A stretch of 64,000 nucleotides of DNA from Rhodocyclales bacterium (GTDB lineage: Bacteria; Pseudomonadota; Gammaproteobacteria; Burkholderiales; Rhodocyclaceae). Each line of letters starts with the position of its first letter. The first letter of the stretch is position 1. The DNA lies in contig JAQGMF010000052.1 of assembly GCA_028292505.1 (NCBI GenBank), positions 62,001 to 126,000 of the forward strand. Direction: 5' to 3'. A program made the position numbers and the translations under genes. Shown here piece by piece: positions 1-8,832 of this stretch. The notes under the pieces were generated by a model, which was not told where the DNA came from, did not search any database, and saw only the letters and a program-made list of their open reading frames with translations.

Positions 1-16
1 ACAAAGAATCTTTAGA

Positions 17-721
17 TCAACGAGCACGCTCGCCGACGCGAATCGTGAGTGTGCCAAGCTTATCGATACTGCCCACCATCACATCATCCGGCACAACTGG
101 GCCGACACCGGCAGGCGTGCCCGTGAGGATAAGGTCGCCCGGCTGCAATATGAACAGACGCGAGAGTTCGGCGATGACTTGCGGCACGTTCCAGATCATC
201 AGGTCGAGTGTCGCCTGTTGCTTTACTTCGCCGTTGACTGTCAGCGTAATGCTGTTGTCATTGATGTTGCCGACGCTCGCCACCGGATAGACGGTGCCGC
301 ATGGGCACGACTCGTCGAAGCCCTTGGCAACATCCCACGGCGAACCTTTGCTGGACAATGCTTTCTGCAGATCGCGACGTGTCATGTCCAGCGCCACGGC
401 GTAGCCATATACGTGGCTTAACGCATCAGTCTCGCCGATGTTGTGACCGCTCTTGCCGATAGCAACAACGAGTTCGACCTCATAGTGAAAATTCTCCGTG
501 ACCGCCGCATAGGCAATGGTGGCGCCGTCCTGCACGATGGCGTCGGCCGGCTTGGCGAAGAAGATCGGCGGCTGTTTTTCGTCATTGCCGAGTTCACGGA
601 TGTGATCGAGGTAATTGCGACCGACGCAATAGATGCGCCGCACGGGAAAGCGCGCCTCGGTGCCGCTGACGGGCAGGCTGACGGTGGCGGGCGGGGTGAC
701 AACGAATTCTTGAACGGACAT
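17..721 (-). CDS. Fumarylacetoacetate hydrolase (FAH) family protein
   Basis: A 234-residue cytosolic enzyme of the FAH fold, closest in length and motifs to fumarylpyruvate/acylpyruvate hydrolases. The sequence shows the N-terminal GRNY motif (residues 34-37), the metal-binding pair E81 and E83 in HYEVEL, D112, and the C-terminal LTGTPAGVG loop. Members hydrolyse C-C bonds of acylpyruvates or decarboxylate oxaloacetate; the substrate cannot be told here. The reading frame continues about 94 codons upstream, but that part is not FAH-like and lies antisense to the neighbour. The ATG at 721 has GGAG seven bases upstream and gives the family's normal length. It is last in the minus-strand run HDOD - LemA - EF-hand membrane protein - FAH. 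Confidence 0.88.
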   Translation of the reverse strand: MSVQEFVVTPPATVSLPVSGTEARFPVRRIYCVGRNYLDHIRELGNDEKQPPIFFAKPADAIVQDGATIAYAAVTENFHYEVELVVAIGKSGHNIGETDALSHVYGYAVALDMTRRDLQKALSSKGSPWDVAKGFDESCPCGTVYPVASVGNINDNSITLTVNGEVKQQATLDLMIWNVPQVIAELSRLFILQPGDLILTGTPAGVGPVVPDDVMVGSIDKLGTLTIRVGERAR

Positions 722-746
722 TTGAAGACTCCAGGAACGAGTTCCG

Positions 747-1673
747 TCAGGGTAACGCAAGCACTCCCGTTTGTTGAAGTGCGGCGACGCCGATACATGC
801 CACCAGAAACATCGCTGCGTGCCATACGCACCACGCCCGATGCGGCAGCTTGAGGCGCCAGGGTTTGACGGCGGACAGGATGAAGGGTCTGCGATCGCAC
901 GTTTGTTGCACGAGATGCGTGGCGGCCATCTGATCGGCTTCGACGCGTTGGCGGCGCGCTTCGCGCACAGCTTCGGCGCGGGCCAGCGACCATTCGGTTT
1001 CATCGATTTCGCGATCGCCGTTCAGATCGAAGCGACGCAACAATTCGGCTTTGTCCTGTTTCCAGTCGGCCAATACTTCCTTCACTGTTTCGCGTTCCGT
1101 TTGCGTGAGCGTTTCGCCTTGCAGGGTCTTGAAGTTGCCGAGCACGAGTAGCGGCATGTGCTCGGTGAGACACCACTGCGTGTAGCGCATATCGTCGCGT
1201 ACCTCGGTTTCGCGTTGAAGCGTGTGCACCTCCGCACCCTGCGGGTCGATGACGCATTGGCCGCTCTCGTCTTCGAGTATCAGGCACGCATCGCTTTCAT
1301 CCCAACTGCATGACTGCCAGCGCCCCCGGCCGTCGCGCTGTTGCGTATGCAAGCGATACCACAGTACGGGCAGGCCGTTGAACGGCGAGAGCAAGGGAAC
1401 GCCCACTAGCGCCTTGCCGCGACCTTGCAGTGCGACGTAGCCCTGCGCCGCCGAGTTGACGCGCGACACCGGCGTAGCGGTGATGATTTGCAAGGTGCGC
1501 AAGCTTTTCAGCCAGGCAGTGAGGCTGACGACGGTGAGTAGCAGGATGGCAAGCCATGCGCCGGCGCCGCAATGCACGTGCATGGCATATCCGGCCAGAA
1601 AGACTTGCACGCCGAAAGGCAGCAGCGCTTGCGCCCGGCGAAGTGAGCCGATGGGTACCAGGGAGAGGTTCAT
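747..1673 (-). CDS. Membrane protein with EF-hand loop, GIDE-like, in lemA operon
   Basis: A 308-residue protein with hydrophobic segments near residues 15-55 and a C-terminal one near 283-303, so both ends are membrane-anchored. The middle resembles the GIDE-type domain that often follows LemA (a SPFNGLPVLWYR-like segment, then a beta-rich region ending in a VLGNFKTLQG-like stretch). Residues 216-227 form a textbook 12-residue calcium-binding EF-hand loop (D216, N218, D220, E222, D224, E227). The gene sits 69 bases after lemA on the same strand. The frame is open to a TTG at 1694, but the ATG at 1673 is preferred. Function is unknown; the GIDE similarity is from memory and tentative, while the EF-hand is read directly. 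Confidence 0.7.
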   Translation of the reverse strand: MNLSLVPIGSLRRAQALLPFGVQVFLAGYAMHVHCGAGAWLAILLLTVVSLTAWLKSLRTLQIITATPVSRVNSAAQGYVALQGRGKALVGVPLLSPFNGLPVLWYRLHTQQRDGRGRWQSCSWDESDACLILEDESGQCVIDPQGAEVHTLQRETEVRDDMRYTQWCLTEHMPLLVLGNFKTLQGETLTQTERETVKEVLADWKQDKAELLRRFDLNGDREIDETEWSLARAEAVREARRQRVEADQMAATHLVQQTCDRRPFILSAVKPWRLKLPHRAWCVWHAAMFLVACIGVAALQQTGVLALP

Positions 1674-1742
1674 TGCGGCCCGGTGAAATGACAATGTCTT
1701 GCGACCGGGAAGGCCGGAGATGCCATCGATAGCGTCGAGGTC

Positions 1743-2324
1743 TTATGCAGCGGGGCGGAACAGCGTAGCCATATCGACGTCCGCTTTTTCGCTCGCGGCG
1801 AATTCGAGCAATGCCGCTTCCTGGAAGCCGAACAGCCGCGCGATGAGCAGATCGGGGAATTGTTCGCGGCCGACGTTGAGGAGATTGACCGAATCGTTGT
1901 AAAGCTCGCGACGATCGGCGATGCCGTTTTCCAGCGTGGTGATGCGCGCCTGCAACTGCATGAAGTGTTCGTTGGCGCGCAGCTCCGGGTAAGCCTCGGC
2001 GACCGCGAACAAGCGGCCGGTGCTGGCACGTAGCGCTGCTTCGGCTTCGCCTAGTGCGCCCATGTCGCGTTGTTGACTGGCGTCCTGCACCTTGCTGCGC
2101 GCGGCAATGACGCGTTCCAGCGTGGCTTGTTCGAAATCGCGATACTGACGACAGACCTCTACCAGCTTGGGCAGCTCATCATGGCGCTGCTTGAGCAGCA
2201 CATCGACATTGGCCCAGGCTTTCGCCACCGCGTGCTTGAGTTGCACCAGCGTGTTGTATATGAAAACGACATAAAACAGCACAAGCACCAGCACACCGAG
2301 AATGACAGCACCGCGAACACTCAT
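1743..2324 (-). CDS. lemA: LemA family protein
   Basis: A 193-residue protein with one N-terminal membrane helix (about residues 5-25) followed by the long helical hairpins typical of LemA. Recognisable family stretches are YNTLVQLKHAVAKAWANVDV, KRHDELPKLVEV-like (here KQRHDELPKLVEV), and AYPELRANEHFMQLQ. LemA proteins are inner-membrane proteins with a long soluble coiled domain; the molecular role is not settled. Start ATG at 2324 has GGAGG eight bases upstream. It lies between the HDOD gene (stop at 2396) and the EF-hand membrane protein, all on the minus strand, suggesting one transcript. Confidence 0.93.
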   Translation of the reverse strand: MSVRGAVILGVLVLVLFYVVFIYNTLVQLKHAVAKAWANVDVLLKQRHDELPKLVEVCRQYRDFEQATLERVIAARSKVQDASQQRDMGALGEAEAALRASTGRLFAVAEAYPELRANEHFMQLQARITTLENGIADRRELYNDSVNLLNVGREQFPDLLIARLFGFQEAALLEFAASEKADVDMATLFRPAA

Positions 2325-2395
2325 GACATGCGCCTCCGACAGTTTGGCAAAGTGGGACAGATCGAGACTAGGATGTATTCGGGCTCGGGATGGAG

Positions 2396-3280
2396 CTAGG
2401 CAGTACCGGGCGCATCGGGCATATTCGCCGAGGCCTCGCCGGACGTCGTGGGCGGCCAGAACTCTTCTGGCACGTCGAGGCGCCGCAACACTTGTTCGTT
2501 GCTCATGTGCAAAAGGCGTGCAATGGCCTGGTAATCATCGGGCAAGGCCGGGTCGCTCCAGCCCTTGGAAGCGTGACGCGCGAGATTGTTGGCGAGGACG
2601 ACGTTATGTACGCGGGGGTTGTGTCCGTGCCTGTCGCTCATCAGGGTGATGAGCAATTCAGGCAGATGCCATGCTTGCGCTAATGCCAATTGAATATCGT
2701 GCATGTCAAAACCGAACACTGAGCGTTGCGCTTTGGCGCTGCGCAGACCCGGTGTTTCGTGCATGCGTTGCGTAACCTGATACATCAGTTCGGGGGCAAA
2801 ACACCAGCAGAGAATTTCGGCCGCATCGTGCAGCAAGGCCGCGACGGTAACCTCGTCTATGTCCATGTCATGGCGCAACATGGCCCAGTCGTAAGCGTAG
2901 GCGGCGGCCTGACGGGCGCGTGAGATGACGTGCAGCATGCCCAGCAGCGAGCGCGGATGATTGGCGAGCTGATCCTCGATGGTGGGCAGATCGGAGAATT
3001 TATCGAAGAAGGGCGTGATGCCGAGCATCATGATCGCCCGTTCGATGGTCGTGATATCGTGGTTCTGCGTGCTGCGCCGGTTGGCTTCGAGATACACCAG
3101 CACGCGCAGCGTCATGAGTGGATCCTGCAGCACGACGGTAGCCAGACGTCGGCCGCTGACATTGTCTTCTTGCGCACGCAGCTCGGCCAGCGCACGCACG
3201 CTGCGACGCAGCACCGGCAGTTCGGTCTGGCTAAAGTACGCGATATAGCTGTCGATACTCGTTAGTGGTGCTTCGATCAT
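2396..3280 (-). CDS. HDOD domain protein
   Basis: A 294-residue protein made almost wholly of an HDOD domain, the HD-related output domain found in bacterial signalling proteins, which lacks proven phosphohydrolase activity. Visible landmarks are LPVLRRSVRALAELRAQ, the VVLQDPLMTLRVL helix, TTIERAIMMLGI, a degenerate HD-like centre VAALLHDAAEILCW, and the C-terminal QLALAQAWHLPELL helix typical of these proteins. There is no receiver or GGDEF domain attached. ATG at 3280 has GGAG eight bases upstream. First gene of the minus-strand run leading to lemA and divergent from the reductase at 3509. Probable regulatory role; the signal and partner are unknown. Confidence 0.88.
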   Translation of the reverse strand: MIEAPLTSIDSYIAYFSQTELPVLRRSVRALAELRAQEDNVSGRRLATVVLQDPLMTLRVLVYLEANRRSTQNHDITTIERAIMMLGITPFFDKFSDLPTIEDQLANHPRSLLGMLHVISRARQAAAYAYDWAMLRHDMDIDEVTVAALLHDAAEILCWCFAPELMYQVTQRMHETPGLRSAKAQRSVFGFDMHDIQLALAQAWHLPELLITLMSDRHGHNPRVHNVVLANNLARHASKGWSDPALPDDYQAIARLLHMSNEQVLRRLDVPEEFWPPTTSGEASANMPDAPGTA

Positions 3281-3444
3281 CGGTCCAACTCCACATTTCC
3301 TGACAGGCTAACGGCATCCGTCGCCGAAATCTTGAGCAAGTACCGGCGTTTCAGCGACATCGTAGTGTCTCTTTTATTTTGCAGAATGTGCATGCGCGCA
3401 CAATGGCAAGGCAGAATTGTTAAAGTTGCCCGAAAGGGTATGTC

Positions 3445-3450
3445 TATAAT
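3445..3450 (+). promoter_or_regulatory. Candidate sigma-70 -10 box upstream of the AcuI/YhdH-type gene
   Basis: A perfect TATAAT lies 59 bases before the GTG start at 3509, in the 228-base divergent gap between the HDOD gene and the reductase. No convincing TTGACA-like -35 sits at 16-18 bases spacing, so this is only a plausible promoter. The rest of the gap (3281-3508) shows no gene. Confidence 0.3.
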
Positions 3451-3508
3451 TCGTCACATTTGTTTTTGAACATGACTTTGTTCGCCGAATCCTGATGGAG
3501 CTGTTTGC

Positions 3509-4504
3509 GTGAAGCCATTCCGCGCTTTTCTGATCGAGCAGGACAAAGGTAGCGTCTCGGGCAGCTTTGTGCAGTTCGACGAATCGCGCTTCGATGCGGG
3601 CGACGTGCTGGTCCGCGTGGTGTATTCCAGCGTCAATTATAAGGACGCTCTCGCCGCCAGCCGACAAGGCAGCATCGTCAAACGCTTCCCTTGTGTGGGA
3701 GGCGTCGATCTGGCGGGCATCGTAGTGCGCAGCGCTGCGCCGCGTTTCAAGCCGGGCGACAAGGTCATCGCCACCAGCTACGACTTGGGCGTTGCCCATC
3801 ATGGGGGTTATGCTGAATACGCTCTGGTGCCCGGTGGCTGGGTCTTGCCTTTGCCCGAAAGCCTCAGCCTGTTCGAGGCGATGGCGCTCGGCACGGCGGG
3901 ACTGACCGCGGCCATGGCGATCGATCGCATGGAAAGCAATGGACTGAAGCCGGAATCCGGTGCGGTGCTGGTGACAGGTGCGACGGGCGGCGTTGGTAGC
4001 CTCGCTATCGACATGCTGGCGGGACGAGGTTATGAAGTTGTGGCGCTGACCGGCAAGGCCGAGCAGGCTGAGTGGTTGCGCTCGCTCGGCGCGGCACGTG
4101 TAATGTTGCGCGGCGAACTGCCGAAAGATATGAAGCCACTTGACAAGGGTCTATGGGCAGGTGCCGTCGACAATGTGGGTGGAGAAGTGCTGGCCTGGTT
4201 GTTGAGCACTGCCAAACCGACCGGCGTCGTTACCAGTATTGGTCTTGCCGCGGGGGCGGCATTGAATACGACGGTGATGCCGTTCGTGTTGCGCGGCGTC
4301 AGTTTGCTGGGCGTAGATTCGGCTTACGCTGGATTTGGTGTGCGCGAGCGTGCCTGGTCGCGCCTTGCGGCGGATCTGCGGCCGCGTCATTTGGCACGCA
4401 TTGCAAGCGAGCAGCCCTTCGAGGCGCTGCCGCAGGTATTTGAAGCGTTGCTGGCAGGACATGCGCATGGACGAACCGTGCTACGCGTTGCGCAGGCGGA
4501 CTGA
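3509..4504 (+). CDS. MDR family oxidoreductase, AcuI/YhdH type (acrylyl-CoA reductase-like)
   Basis: A 331-residue medium-chain NADPH-dependent reductase without the structural zinc loop. Motifs are SVNYKDALA (41-49), the Rossmann loop GATGGVGS (157-164), and the late GVDSAYA segment where YhdH/AcuI proteins have a conserved GIDSV-like turn. AcuI reduces acrylyl-CoA to propionyl-CoA; YhdH is its uncharacterised-substrate relative, so the substrate is a family inference. GTG start at 3509 with GGAG eight bases upstream. A response regulator follows 52 bases downstream on the same strand. Confidence 0.85.
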   Translation: MKPFRAFLIEQDKGSVSGSFVQFDESRFDAGDVLVRVVYSSVNYKDALAASRQGSIVKRFPCVGGVDLAGIVVRSAAPRFKPGDKVIATSYDLGVAHHGGYAEYALVPGGWVLPLPESLSLFEAMALGTAGLTAAMAIDRMESNGLKPESGAVLVTGATGGVGSLAIDMLAGRGYEVVALTGKAEQAEWLRSLGAARVMLRGELPKDMKPLDKGLWAGAVDNVGGEVLAWLLSTAKPTGVVTSIGLAAGAALNTTVMPFVLRGVSLLGVDSAYAGFGVRERAWSRLAADLRPRHLARIASEQPFEALPQVFEALLAGHAHGRTVLRVAQAD

Positions 4505-4556
4505 ATGGGGGAAGAATGTCGGGAAGCGCGTTGGTAAAAACGAATGAGGGTGGAAC

Positions 4557-5690
4557 ATGACTGAAGTTGCCGCGCAGTTGCCGCGCATCCTGATCGTCGA
4601 CGATTCGCGCATGGTGCGCGCGTCGCTGATCAAACAGATCCGCGACAAATTCGATGTGCGCGAAGAGGTCGATGGCGAAGCCGGCTGGCAATCGCTATTG
4701 CTGGACCCGACCATCGAGGTCGTCATTTCCGACATCGCCATGCCGCGCCTGGATGGTTTCGGTTTGCTGCAACGCATTCGCGGCTCGCGTCTGGCGCGGG
4801 TCAATTGTCTGCCGGTGCTGATCATTTCCGGCGAGGACGAAAACGAAGCGCGCATGCGCGCGCAGGAACTCGGCGCGACTGACTTCATTACCAAGGGCAC
4901 GCCGCGCGTCGAACTGCTGGCGCGCCTCGAAGCGCTCGCCAAGCTGGCGCAGACGCGCCGCGAACTCGAACAAAGCCGTGAACAACTCGTGCGCCGCAAT
5001 CGCGGTGATGTCAGTGTCATGGTCATCGAAGTCGATCACTATGATCGACTGTGCGAATCCTACGGTCACAGCGTCGGTCAACTGGTGCACCGCAAGCTCT
5101 CCAAGCTGCTTTCCGCCAAGGTCCGCAAGGAAGACACCATCGCCCACTTGGCCGAAGGTCAATTCGCCGTCATATCGCCGTCGGCCGACCTCGACGCCTG
5201 TGGTGCCTTCGCATTGCGTCTGCGCCGGGCCATCGAAACCATCGTCATGACCTACAAGGAGCACCGCATTCGCGTGAGCCTGACTGTGGGTTTGGCCAGC
5301 GCGCATGGCGATGCTTCGGTTTCGCTGGAACACTTACTACAGACGGCAGCGCAGCGCGTCGCGGATGGCCGCAAGCTTGGCGGTAATCGTGTCGTTTCGG
5401 AATCGGGCGAAGTCACTGCAGACACGGTCGGCCGCTTCAGCCGACTCGCCGTCAGCGTAGACCATGCCCTGACGCAAATCCGCACCGGCAGCGGCGACGA
5501 AGCGAAGAAACGCCTGCGCGAACTGACGCATACGCTTTTGCCCTTGTTGGAGATGATCGAGGCCGAATATCGCGTTGGCATACCGTTGGCCGAGCTTGCG
5601 GAAAAGGCACAGATCACCAATATCGATATGCACACTGCGGCAGCATCGACCACGGTCGGCTCGCGGACGGTGTGGCGCACTGGCGCCTGA
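4557..5690 (+). CDS. Response regulator with degenerate GGDEF domain (I-site retained)
   Basis: A 377-residue cytosolic signalling protein. Residues 9-125 are a receiver domain with acidic pair D15/D16, phospho-acceptor D59 in VVISDIAMP, and K113. A short helical linker (125-148) leads to a GGDEF-fold domain (about 150-285) whose signature reads AEGQF (199-203) instead of GG(D/E)EF, so cyclase activity is doubtful. Exactly five residues before it is RKED (190-193), matching the RxxD inhibitory c-di-GMP site. It therefore more likely binds than makes c-di-GMP (inference). The C-terminal 90 residues are helical and not recognised. ATG at 4557 follows a purine-rich GAGGGTGGAAC stretch. Convergent with the LolA-like gene. 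Confidence 0.85.
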   Translation: MTEVAAQLPRILIVDDSRMVRASLIKQIRDKFDVREEVDGEAGWQSLLLDPTIEVVISDIAMPRLDGFGLLQRIRGSRLARVNCLPVLIISGEDENEARMRAQELGATDFITKGTPRVELLARLEALAKLAQTRRELEQSREQLVRRNRGDVSVMVIEVDHYDRLCESYGHSVGQLVHRKLSKLLSAKVRKEDTIAHLAEGQFAVISPSADLDACGAFALRLRRAIETIVMTYKEHRIRVSLTVGLASAHGDASVSLEHLLQTAAQRVADGRKLGGNRVVSESGEVTADTVGRFSRLAVSVDHALTQIRTGSGDEAKKRLRELTHTLLPLLEMIEAEYRVGIPLAELAEKAQITNIDMHTAAASTTVGSRTVWRTGA

Positions 5691-5768
5691 CAGTTTTCAA
5701 AAAATGACAAATGGGAGTGGGGTGGGACTCCGCAGGAGGTTGCGCCAGCCGCCGTCAGCGGCATTGCG

Positions 5769-6542
5769 TCAGTCCAGCTTCTTCAGGTACTCCTTCGTAA
5801 ACACATAGTCGGGTAACTCGCGCAGTTTCATTGCGTCGTATTCCAGCACCGACACCTCGCCTTGCTTGAGTGCATCTTCCATCACCAGCCGCGTCGGGCG
5901 TATATGTCCGGCAAGTTGTTTGAAGCTCTCGTAGTGGCAAGTCTTGAGCAGGCGGTTTGATAGCGAGTAGAACTCGGCGCGATAAGGGTAACCGTTGCTG
6001 GTGTGAATCCAGTAGAGCACGCGTGAATAAGCCACGCCGCGATCCACCGCCGTCAGTTCCAGCACCTGGTATTCCTCGCCATCGATCTTGTCGGTACGCA
6101 ACAGCTTCGGCGTGTAATCGCCGCTGAAATTGGCGCGCGCCAGATCGCCATAGGAAACCTCTCCCGTCATGCGCTGGGCGACCGACAGGCGCACCGGCTG
6201 CGATACACTGGGCATGAACAGCCACAAGTCGCGCGCCTTCATGAGCAGTATCTGGCCGCGGTCGGCCGCCGGCTCGACCGTCATGACAATGGTGTTATCG
6301 TTGCCCTTGGAGAGCACGCGGTATTTATGGAGTTCGTCTGACTGGTTCGGCGCGCGCGAGGTGATGTTGATGTCGACCTGGAAACCTTCTGCAGGGAAGC
6401 GCACGCGGTCGGCCGTCTCCACGAGCTTTTTGGCAGCATCGTCGTCGGCAGTGGCGAACACGGGTGTTAAACTTGCCAGCGAAATCAAGACAAGGCGGAT
6501 AGCAAAGCCTTGCAGGTGGGCCGCGATCAGGCGTTTCGGCAT
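5769..6542 (-). CDS. LolA-like outer membrane lipoprotein-sorting protein
   Basis: A 257-residue exported protein. The N-terminus (MPKRLIAAH, then a hydrophobic stretch ending near VFA-TA) is a Sec signal peptide. The mature part fits the 'outer membrane lipoprotein-sorting protein' family (LolA/LolB-like beta-fold): VDINITSR, LLMKARDLWLFMPSVSQPVRLS, MTGEVSYGDLARANFSGDY, and a DYVFTKEYLKKL end. Such proteins are usually encoded beside MacB/LolCDE-like ABC genes and are thought to carry a lipidic cargo through the periplasm. That fits here: an ATPase starts divergently 92 bases away, and two permeases lie at 9758-12230. The frame is open to 6623, but ATG 6542 has GGAG eight bases upstream and restores the signal peptide. 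Confidence 0.85.
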   Translation of the reverse strand: MPKRLIAAHLQGFAIRLVLISLASLTPVFATADDDAAKKLVETADRVRFPAEGFQVDINITSRAPNQSDELHKYRVLSKGNDNTIVMTVEPAADRGQILLMKARDLWLFMPSVSQPVRLSVAQRMTGEVSYGDLARANFSGDYTPKLLRTDKIDGEEYQVLELTAVDRGVAYSRVLYWIHTSNGYPYRAEFYSLSNRLLKTCHYESFKQLAGHIRPTRLVMEDALKQGEVSVLEYDAMKLRELPDYVFTKEYLKKLD

Positions 6543-6634
6543 GAATGGTTCTCCGTAAGAAGTGGGCAGCAGAATTCTGGTGGACGTGGCCGTAAGCATG
6601 GCCTGAGGCTTGGCGCTTGACAAGAAAGAACGCG

Positions 6635-7432
6635 ATGAACGTTGTTCAGGTTGAAAACGTCGTCAAGGAATACCAGCTCGGCGAGCAGCGCGTCACTGCG
6701 CTCAAGCGCGTTTCCCTATCCATCGAGCAAGGCGTGTTCATGGCCATCGCCGGGCCTTCGGGCAGCGGCAAGACCACATTGCTCAATCTCATCGGCTGCA
6801 TCGATACGCCCACCGAAGGCCGCATCCTCATCGACGGCAATGATGTGGCAGGGCGCAAGGCCGATGAGCTGGCGCATTTACGCAATCGCACCATCGGTTT
6901 CATCTTCCAGACGTTCAACCTGTTGCCGGTTCTCACGGCGGCTGAGAATGTCGAGTATCCGCTGCTGCGTCGCGAAGATGTCTCTGCCGAAGAGCGCGCC
7001 CGGCGCGTGCGCCAGTATCTCGAACTGGTCGGGCTTGGCGCGCACATGGATCGTCGCCCCAACCAGCTCTCTGGTGGACAGCGTCAGCGGGTGGCAATTG
7101 CGCGCGCGCTGGCGGTCGGGCCACGCCTCGTACTCGCCGATGAGCCAACCGCCAACCTGGACCGCAAGACGGGCGACGAAATTCTGCAGCTGATGCGCTC
7201 GCTGAACAAGCGGTTGGGAACGACCTTTATCTTCTCGACGCATGACAAACGGGTCATGGCCATGGCGGACCGGTTGGTGCGCATGGACGATGGCGAAGTA
7301 GTATTGCTGGGCGTGCGTAACGCGGACCGCTGGTCCTACGTGAATGAGCGCCGTCGGCAAAAGACGGATAATATTGACAAGGGTGACAGCAGCATAGGCC
7401 GGAGAAAGTCTGATGCAGAGCAAACACAATAA
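6635..7432 (+). CDS. ABC transporter ATP-binding protein, LolD/MacB type
   Basis: A 265-residue ATPase with Walker A GPSGSGKTT, Q-loop QTFNLLPVLTAAENV, signature LSGGQRQRVAIARAL, Walker B LVLADEPTANLD and H-loop STHD. The order and the short GxLxxLIGCIDTPT-like region match the LolD/MacB/FtsE class that powers permeases with a large periplasmic domain. The partner permeases are probably the two genes at 9758-10972 and 10983-12230. A C-terminal tail of about 40 charged residues goes beyond the usual LolD length. ATG 6635 is preferred over TTG 6617. It overlaps the barrel gene downstream by 20 bases. Confidence 0.93.
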   Translation: MNVVQVENVVKEYQLGEQRVTALKRVSLSIEQGVFMAIAGPSGSGKTTLLNLIGCIDTPTEGRILIDGNDVAGRKADELAHLRNRTIGFIFQTFNLLPVLTAAENVEYPLLRREDVSAEERARRVRQYLELVGLGAHMDRRPNQLSGGQRQRVAIARALAVGPRLVLADEPTANLDRKTGDEILQLMRSLNKRLGTTFIFSTHDKRVMAMADRLVRMDDGEVVLLGVRNADRWSYVNERRRQKTDNIDKGDSSIGRRKSDAEQTQ

Positions 7433-8831
7433 GACACTTGCATTTGTCGCGCTGCTCGGTGCGCTGATGGCGAACGGCGCCGTGGCGCAATCGCGCAGTT
7501 CCCTGTTCGATGACGATGACATCAAGTCGCCGGCAGATGCACCGAAGCCGGGTGCGGCGACGAAGCCGGACGATGACCTCGGTCTCCCCGGATTGCGGCC
7601 GGGCAAGCCCAAAGACGCTGGCATGCGCTTTTCGGGCAACGTCGAACTGGATATGTTTCGCGACATCGACGATCCCGATCATTGGTCGCACGAGCGCGTG
7701 CGCACCAATCTCAACGCACAAGGCGGCGATGGTCTGAAGTGGAAGTTGGGTGTGCGCGTGGACGCCGACGCGGCCTACGTCGGCGCTGGCGATCGCTATT
7801 ACAACACCGACGTGCGTCAGGATCAGCGCTTCGGCATCGAGCTGCGCGAGAACTACATCGACAAGTCCATCGGCAGCTGGGAAATGCGCCTGGGCAAGCA
7901 GAACGTGGTGTGGGGCGAGATGGTCGGCGTCTTCGTCGCCGATGTGGTGTCGCCGCGCGACATGCGCGATTTTCTGTCGACCGATCTGGAGAATGTGCGC
8001 CGCACGACCTGGGCTGCGCGCTTCGAAAAATTCAGTGGCGACTGGCACAGCGAATTGCTGTGGGTACCGGTGCAGACCTATGACAAGATCGGCAGGGTCG
8101 GCAGCGACTTCTATCCCTATCCCGCACCGCCTACGCCGGGGTACCTGTATGGCATAAATCCTGATCAGCAACCGCAGGATAAATTTTCGAATGGCAGCTT
8201 CGGCGCGCGCACGGGTTTCTTGAAGCAAGGCTGGGATGTCTCGGCGTTTTACTACGTGAGCCGCGATGTGTCGCCAACCTTCGAGCGCAATATTATTCCA
8301 GCGCCATTGCCGATCACGCTCTACACACCCGTACATGACCGCATCCGCCAGGCCGGCGCCACCGTCAGCAAGGATGTCGATGGCTTGATCTGGAAGGCCG
8401 AGATGGTTGCCACGTCGGGACGGCGTTACACGGTGACGCGACTCGATGATAGCGACGGCTTGCTGCCCTCAAGTTCCCTCGATACGGCACTGGGCGTGGA
8501 CTACAACCCCTGGTCCGATCTGCGTCTGAACTTCCAGGTGGTGGGGCGTTCGCTGTCGCATCACGATGCCTCGATGCTGGTCGACAAGAACGAATTCGCC
8601 GGCAGCATCTTGGCGAACTGGAAAGTTAACAGCACCTGGGAAACCGAGGTACTGTGGGTCAAGAGCTTCAACCGCTCGGAAGGATGGATCAGTCCCGGCC
8701 TGACGTGGAAGATGACGCCGTCATTGCGTCTGCGCGTCGGTGCAGACTTCTTCTATGGCCCACCAACCGGCCTATTCGGCCGCTACGACCACGACGACAG
8801 GGTGACCAGCGAGCTGCGTCTGAGTTACTGA
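7413..8831 (+). CDS. Outer membrane beta-barrel protein of the ABC export cluster
   Basis: A 472-residue protein with a clear signal peptide (cleavage near residue 25, after AVA), an acidic low-complexity stretch (DDDDIKSP to KPDDDLGLPGL), and then alternating amphipathic strands to a C-terminal ELRLSY, ending in an aromatic residue as outer-membrane barrels do. Aromatic girdle-like segments are frequent (WEMRLGKQNVVWGEM, SAFYYVSRDV, LTWKMTPSLRLRVGADFFYG). It resembles DUF1302-like barrels found next to LolA-like proteins, but I am not certain of the family. ATG 7413 has GGAG eight bases upstream and lies inside the end of the ATPase gene, so the two are translationally coupled. Confidence 0.8.
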   Translation: MQSKHNKTLAFVALLGALMANGAVAQSRSSLFDDDDIKSPADAPKPGAATKPDDDLGLPGLRPGKPKDAGMRFSGNVELDMFRDIDDPDHWSHERVRTNLNAQGGDGLKWKLGVRVDADAAYVGAGDRYYNTDVRQDQRFGIELRENYIDKSIGSWEMRLGKQNVVWGEMVGVFVADVVSPRDMRDFLSTDLENVRRTTWAARFEKFSGDWHSELLWVPVQTYDKIGRVGSDFYPYPAPPTPGYLYGINPDQQPQDKFSNGSFGARTGFLKQGWDVSAFYYVSRDVSPTFERNIIPAPLPITLYTPVHDRIRQAGATVSKDVDGLIWKAEMVATSGRRYTVTRLDDSDGLLPSSSLDTALGVDYNPWSDLRLNFQVVGRSLSHHDASMLVDKNEFAGSILANWKVNSTWETEVLWVKSFNRSEGWISPGLTWKMTPSLRLRVGADFFYGPPTGLFGRYDHDDRVTSELRLSY

Positions 8832-8832
8832 C

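Noticed and set aside
722..1003. N-terminal extension of the FAH hydrolase
   Set aside because: Not FAH-like, overlaps the EF-hand gene antisense-frame, and ATG 721 has a proper RBS.
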